Source: a virus
Virus record (IMG/VR): IMGVR_UViG_3300046313_000544
Coordinates: 1 to 26,387 of that record
Length of the DNA stretch: 26,387 nt
Strand: one strand, 5' to 3'
The notes beneath the pieces were generated by a model, which worked only from the letters and a program-made list of their open reading frames with translations, made no database searches and was not told the DNA's origin. This document shows positions 21,638 to 26,387 of the stretch, piece after piece. Position 1 is the first letter of the stretch. Each line of letters starts with the position of its first letter. Made by a program: the position numbers and the translations under genes.

Positions 21638-23175
21638 TGGCAACAAACAAAATAGAAATCACATCTTTTCAATGAGGACTTGCTAACGATAGAAATGTCG
21701 GACAGAAAGGGGCTTTTTGGAATAGTAAAAACATAAACTATAGAGAAAATAGTTCTTATTGCGAACTTTCTAAATGAGAGTCTGAAGGATTCAATCTAAG
21801 CCATACTACACTCGGTTGATCTCCAACTTGTATGACATTTTGGTGATCAGGATGACTATGACCAATGAGTGATATAGTAGTATTCTTAAATACTGGGAAA
21901 ATAGTAGTAAATTCAGGAGGTAACGGAACAGTAACGCATACATCAGGTTCAGCATCGTATGTAAATACAATAGAGGCAAATTCAAAGAAATATTTGATAT
22001 CGCAAGGAAATCTTAAAGAATTCGTAAGTACTACTAGCGTAACAGATCTTGTAACATTTTGAAACTCTACAACTACTCGTCCAGCAATAAACTTCTACGG
22101 AGATATAATAATTTGATCAGGAACATCAGTCCTTCGCTATAATAAAGACGGCACTCTAATAGAGTATTCTTCTACACAAGAAAATCCTGTTATTGGATGA
22201 CTAGAGTGACTTGTAAAAGCCATAACACAAATATGACCGAATGTATACGTATGGACTACTGATGGGACTAACACTATACTATATATATGGGATGGTGTAT
22301 CAAGTAGACCAAGCCAATCAATAAAATACACTGACGTAGCAGTACGAAATGTAGCAGTAGTTTGAAATAAGCACTATTGGTGGACTACTAAGTGACAAGC
22401 ATCACAAGGTGAGTATTCTGTAAGGGAGGTTTTTATCGGAGATTCTTATGAGCCAGCTACAATAGCAAAGTCTGTATTCCCAGATTCATCACTTAGCTCT
22501 AATGCTGATGCAGATAACAATAGGCTAGCGATAACACAGCAAGCATTTGGGTATATATCAGATATAGAGACTATAAATTGATTTGTTTTACTACCTTGAG
22601 TAGGCTCTATATATACGCTTGGTAAGCAATTCCCAGAAAGTCCATATTCTATATGTAGAGAGTTCTCATATCCATTTTCTGGATCTGACTATAGTGTTAT
22701 AACTATGGCTGCATGATGAACATCTAGTACTGGAGATATTGGTGGTCTATTTGCATTCGTATATACAAGTGGAAGTAATCAGACTCGTGTATCAATGATA
22801 AATCTCTGACAAAAATGATTCTGAGCATTAGCACCGATAAAATACCAGTCATCTGGATATATAGAAACAATGGAGTATCTTGCTCCTCAAATTAGTTCAT
22901 GAGAGGATAACTCTAAAATAGTAGTCCCTTTCAACTTACCACATTCGTCTACAAGTATCGAAGTATATGGGAAAATAAATAGGTGAAGCTATGTACTCCT
23001 CAAGACAATGAATACCACAACATACTGAACAGGATACAATGTAGCAGAAATACAATACACAGGAAAATGGAAACTCCTACAGTATAAGTTCAATCTGATT
23101 ACTTCAAATACAACATATTCCCCTCAATTATATACTGGAATAACTAACTTCTCTACTACTACATGACAGAAATAA
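21637..23175 (+). CDS. Tail/neck structural protein, beta-rich (512 aa)
   Basis: ATG 21637 to TAA 23173-23175. More than twenty-five UGA-glycines; without UGA=Gly only fragments are seen. Sequence is a series of beta-strand repeats rich in Gly, Ser, Thr and Trp (FWGSGGLGPM, VYVWTTDGTNTILYIWDGVS, HYWWTTKGQASQGEYSVREV), resembling a beta-propeller. Such proteins in this gene position are phage neck or tail-associated structural proteins. Family not identified. It shares 13 bp with the next gene. Confidence 0.65.
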
Positions 23176-23729
23176 AGTATCAAGAACTTCCAAGAATAGA
23201 GCTGATTGTCGATGAGTATAGTGCTCGTGGGCAAAAGGCTCCTTTAGAGGATGCTCAGATAAAGGTAGGAAGCAATAGGGATATATCTACGATGCAATAT
23301 TTTGCATTTGCTATAACAGGAACAGCATGAAACAGCTGAGATGCTACATTCCGAGACTTAAACCTAGTATGATTCAAATATGATCAAGAAAAATCATATA
23401 ATCAGAACATAATAGTATGACTTGGGAATACTACAGCAACGATATCTAAGAGGTTTACAATAGATACGCCATCCGCAAATACAATAAAACTGCTCCCATG
23501 AAAAGTATTTGAAGCAAGCGCATACTTTTGATCAGCAACACAAAATATAAAATTCGTATTCGGGACTTGATCATATAAGTTCATGGAATGATGATCCTTA
23601 ACACTGTCTAATGCAAATCAAAATGTAACTCTAATGAATACTGGCAATACTGATCTAAAGGTAAAAATACAATTCAATACTACTGCTGCAGAAAGACCAA
23701 GCTTCGGTGTATTTATTAAAATATTTTAA
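23163..23729 (+). CDS. Virion-module hypothetical protein (188 aa)
   Basis: ATG 23163, overlapping the previous gene, to TAA 23727-23729. Starts MTEIKYQELPRIELIVDEYS; the rest is beta-rich (VGLGNTTATISKRFTIDTPS, ASAYFGSATQNIKFVFGTGS). Eleven UGA-glycines. It probably forms part of the tail or neck. No family recognised. Confidence 0.6.
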
Positions 23730-23730
23730 C

Positions 23731-23758
23731 TTGATAATGAGACAGATTCCCATATACT
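23731..23758 (+). promoter_or_regulatory. Late promoter before a tail gene, with operator-like box
   Basis: TTGATA (23731-23736), 16-bp spacer, TATACT (23753-23758). Spacer holds TGAGA-n5-TCCCA (23738-23752), an imperfect copy of the box at 16450-16464 in the same phase. Confidence 0.75.
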
Positions 23759-23784
23759 AAATACAATAATTAACTTTTACAATT

Positions 23785-24195
23785 ATGTCTAAATCAAACA
23801 CATCGGAGAATGCTACTCTCGATTGTCTCCTTCGAGGAGTTGATCCTTCTTTTCGTGCGAATGCTAACCGATACATCGCTCTCCATGTAGGTGATCCAGG
23901 CGAAGCAGGAACAGCTATCACAAATGAGGCTACTTATGGAGGATATGCTCGTGTATCAGTCACAGCATCATCAGGATTTAGTGCAGCAGCAAGTGGATCT
24001 AGCTCTAATACAGCTCAGATTACATTCGCAGAGTGTCTATCAGGCTCTAATCTCATTGACTATGTATCTATTGTAGATACTGCATCAGGAGCTGGAACTA
24101 TCATCTACTCAGGATCACTCACCGCTTCTCGTACCATCTCAGCAGGTATCACTCCGTTCTTTGCTATCTCCGCTCTTACTGTAACTGAAGACTAA
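23785..24195 (+). CDS. Small tail/virion protein (136 aa)
   Basis: Begins MSKSNTSENATLDCLLRGVD, then the widely seen phage pattern RYIALHVGDPGEAG...EATYGGYARVSV, a serine/alanine-rich stretch and ISAGITPFFAISALTVTED. Homologous proteins occur as phage tail-tip, fibre-associated or structural proteins. No UGA codons. It has its own promoter, so strong late expression is likely. The start follows an AT-rich leader without a Shine-Dalgarno. Confidence 0.75.
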   Translation: MSKSNTSENATLDCLLRGVDPSFRANANRYIALHVGDPGEAGTAITNEATYGGYARVSVTASSGFSAAASGSSSNTAQITFAECLSGSNLIDYVSIVDTASGAGTIIYSGSLTASRTISAGITPFFAISALTVTED

Positions 24196-24196
24196 T

Positions 24197-24502
24197 ATGT
24201 ATAACTGTTCTATCTGTTGAAAATCTGTAATAGTAGACCATATCACAAAGCCAAAATGCTGTGATGGTGGCACTATTCTTGCTGGAATATCTGGACAAGC
24301 TCACTGATCTGGAAATCTCAATGCTACTACTACGAACAATAATGTATCCGAAGTATCAGCACAGCTTATACAGCAGATGATTACTTTTCTCATAGCTAAC
24401 GAAGTATTCAAGCTCGGAAAAGACTCAGTATTTGTAAAAGACTCTGAGATAGTAGATCGAGACACAGGACGGAAGTTTACATTTTCACTCGATATAAAGT
24501 AA
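24197..24502 (+). CDS. Hypothetical protein with zinc-ribbon-like start (101 aa)
   Basis: ATG 24197 to TAA 24500-24502. Cysteines at 4, 7, 21 and 22 (CSIC...CC) could hold zinc. A glycine/asparagine-rich linker follows, then a helix (SAQLIQQMITFLIANEVFKL) and a strand-rich end. Two UGA-glycines, at CGKS and AHGSG. Stop overlaps the next ATG. No family recognised. Confidence 0.6.
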
Positions 24503-25347
24503 TGTTTACTGGAATCAAAGCACTCGTGGATGCAGACTTAGAGGGTAGGACTAATACCTACTCTTTTCGTAAAAATCCAAGTCAAGTGACTGCACAATGA
24601 CTCTGGTTCGATCTTGCACTCTCTCCTTGAAATCCTGTACCAAAATACTGGTTCTGAACTCCTCTCCAGTCTACAATAATCTCACAGTCACTCGATGGAT
24701 GATTCTATCACGGAAGTGGAACACAAAGTAAATACTTACTTAAAACTACAATCACAGCAACAGTCGCAACAGCTCTACCTTTGACTCTGACTATGCTAGA
24801 CTACCTAATGTACTACCCACTTATTGACGAAGGAACAACAGACGAGCAATTCATGGTAAATAGTACACCACTCCCGAGATATACGGATGGAAAATGAGTA
24901 AAAATAATGGCAGTATCTGTAGCAGGTCGTACAGGTGGCTCACAATTCTTCGTAAATTACACCAATTCAGATTGAGTATCAGGAAGAATATCAAAAACAG
25001 TCACAGAAAACAATAATGCAGCACTCGGAGTAATAGTCACTTCGGCAGTCAATACGAATGGTGCAACTTGCCTCTATATACCACTACAAGACTGAGACAC
25101 AGGTGTACGGTCAATAGAATCAGTCACGATGCTAACCCCAGATGTATGACTCTTCTCTCTTGTACTCGTCCGACCTCTCTGTAATACAGATGTTCGTACA
25201 ATAGATGCTCCAGTAGAGATGAATTACGTTCGAGACTCGAACGTAATTCCCGAAATCAAGCCAGATGCTTTCCTAAACTTTGTCTGTATACCAAATTGAA
25301 CACTTAACTCAACTTGACTTCTCATAGATATGAAAGTAGCTTGGTAA
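24502..25347 (+). CDS. Tail/virion protein (281 aa), paralogue of the next gene
   Basis: ATG 24502 (TAATG overlap) to TAA 25345-25347. Beta-rich. Key segments: TPLPRYTDGKGVKIMAVSVA, a middle TAALG-type strand region, and PLQDGDTGVRSIESVTML with VLVRPL near the end. The same layout (LPRYTNG..., then a DSG...IDSI-like end and ALYKELARVPL) occurs in the next gene, so the two arose by duplication. Ten UGA-glycines, including the one in QDGDTG. A phage-wide pattern for tail or fibre-associated proteins. Contains a 29-bp palindrome near its 3' end. Confidence 0.7.
25221..25249. repeat. Perfect 29-bp palindrome inside a tail gene
   Basis: GAATTACGTTCGA-GAC-TCGAACGTAATTC: 13-bp arms around 3 bases (14 counting the outer G and C of the centre). 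It lies in coding sequence (MNYVRDSNVI). The length and perfection are unexpected for coding DNA; could be a recombination or processing site, or an mRNA hairpin. Confidence 0.8.
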
Positions 25348-25365
25348 ATTCTAACCTTTTCACTT

Positions 25366-26387
25366 ATGTTCTCATCAAACGACCAAATCATACAAGCTCT
25401 CACAAGCGGACAAAGCTGGCGAGCTGACTTTACTAAGAATATGAATCCTACCGCAGCGGCAGTAGCGAATGAGTGTCACTTACTCGCTCGTGGAAATGGT
25501 AATCCATCTCCAGATGCTATATTCGATGCAGGAACAAATCTCGCATTCCAACCTGTAAAAGATACTACAACCAATGCGGGGTGCATCTTACACGGTGGGA
25601 ACGTACAGGGAACAGGCGTAACAAAGCATATTGCAAATCTCCATGCAGTAACGAGTGCAGCAACAGTTGCTCCATGCTCTCTTGTACTCGTGGATATAGT
25701 AGGATTCTATCGTACTACTACAGTAACTACAGTCACAGCACAAGCAACAACCAATACTCTTGCTCAGTCTGATACTTTCACAGCAGATGCAGGAACAGAT
25801 ACATTGACATACACTTCTTTCGTCAATCTCCCATCTAATATCCTGACTGGTACTCGTGTACAGCTTACAACGACAACAACTCTTCCAGCTGGACTTGCAA
25901 CAGCAACAAACTACTATGTAATCCGACTCACGGACGGAACTTGCAAGCTCGCTACTTCTTATGCGAACTCTGTACTTGGTACAGCTATAGATATAACATC
26001 AGCAGGTACTGGTACACACACAATCACTTGGCTACTTCCTAGATATACGAATGGTGCAGGACTGAATGCAATGATATTCAACCCGTCAGCTACAGCTCTT
26101 GGTGCAGGTACTCCGAATATGTCACTTGTCTATACAAACTCAGCAGGAACAGGATCAAAAGCCACTCCAACAGTATTGCCAGTCGGGAAGACAGGAGCAT
26201 CTAATTCTCATATCATATACACAGGTGCAACCGCAGCAGGTAAGTATAACTTTGCTATGCCTCGTGCAAATGGACTCTGGGATCGCTCAAATCGACTCGA
26301 TACAAAACTCTACTTCGTATGTATCAGGATCATACACAACAGCTCTCTATAAAGAACTCGCTCGTGTTCCTCTCACAACTCTCGGAG
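25366..26387 (+). pseudogene. Tail/virion protein with frameshift near the right edge
   Basis: ATG 25366. The frame stays open to a TAA at 26350-26352, but the homologous frame switches at ~26269-26275. Up to NFAMPRANG the reading matches the upstream paralogue; then the frame shifts by two bases and continues DSGIAQIDSIQNSTSYVSGS, ALYKELARVPLTTLG to the window edge. That continuation matches the paralogue's DGDTGVRSIESV...LVLVRPL. Relative to it, two bases seem missing (AAT-GGAC). Inserted at ~128-220 is an Ig-like domain (DTFTADAGTDTLTYTSFVNL, TATNYYVIRLTDGTCKLATS). No UGA in the main frame. Sequencing error, true mutation or programmed shift cannot be told apart here. Confidence 0.6.

Noticed and set aside
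1-26387. Widespread pseudogenes or sequencing errors, as it would appear with the standard code
   Set aside because: Reading TGA as Gly restores full frames with canonical motifs (terminase, methyltransferase, YopX), and a UCA-anticodon tRNA is present.

Overview
The window is part of a tailed-phage (or prophage) genome from a host that reads UGA as glycine (translation table 25), the code of Absconditabacteria (SR1) and Gracilibacteria. The evidence is internal. In the large terminase, the invariant Walker A glycine (PPQHGKS), the TRWG glycine and the PNGKHDD glycine are all TGA codons. Two glycines of the methyltransferase motif DPFAGSGTT are also TGA. At 1342-1417 (minus) a tRNA has anticodon UCA and glycine-type identity features. 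Under the standard code most genes look shattered; with UGA=Gly they close into tightly packed, overlapping frames. The DNA is AT-rich and almost no gene has a recognisable Shine-Dalgarno sequence.

Layout. 1-12047 is a leftward operon set on the minus strand. It holds a replication initiator of the phage replisome-organizer type with 11-bp iteron-like repeats, a Gp157-like protein, a DUF1071/Sak3-like annealing protein, a NinG/Rap-like recombinase, a beta-class DNA methyltransferase, a YopX-like protein, a secreted lysozyme-like protein with a holin-like neighbour, and many small unknowns. 1190-2166 is an RNA-rich block containing the tRNA and two copies of a structured element with compensatory base changes. 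12048-12871 is a divergent control region with three clear TTGxxx-16-bp promoters (one leftward, two rightward) plus a fourth, weaker one. It also has two apparent terminator-ended structured RNAs and pseudoknot-capable leaders on both operons. 12872-26387 is a rightward set: a small HExxH protein, small accessory genes, then small and large terminase, portal, scaffold-like protein, major capsid protein, head-neck and tail/virion genes.

How it works together. A recurring promoter form (TTGxxx, usually a 16-bp spacer, TATACT) sits at the operon heads and before the portal and a tail gene. The last two share a TGAGA-n5-TCTCA-like box in the spacer, a plausible late-gene operator. UGA is common in most genes but absent from the scaffold-like protein, the capsid protein, the neck protein and two tail/virion genes, which suggests avoidance in strongly expressed virion genes. 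Main unknowns are the repeated RNA element, the long structured transcripts of the control region, the four-way-junction RNA before the scaffold-like gene, and a frameshift in the last gene.
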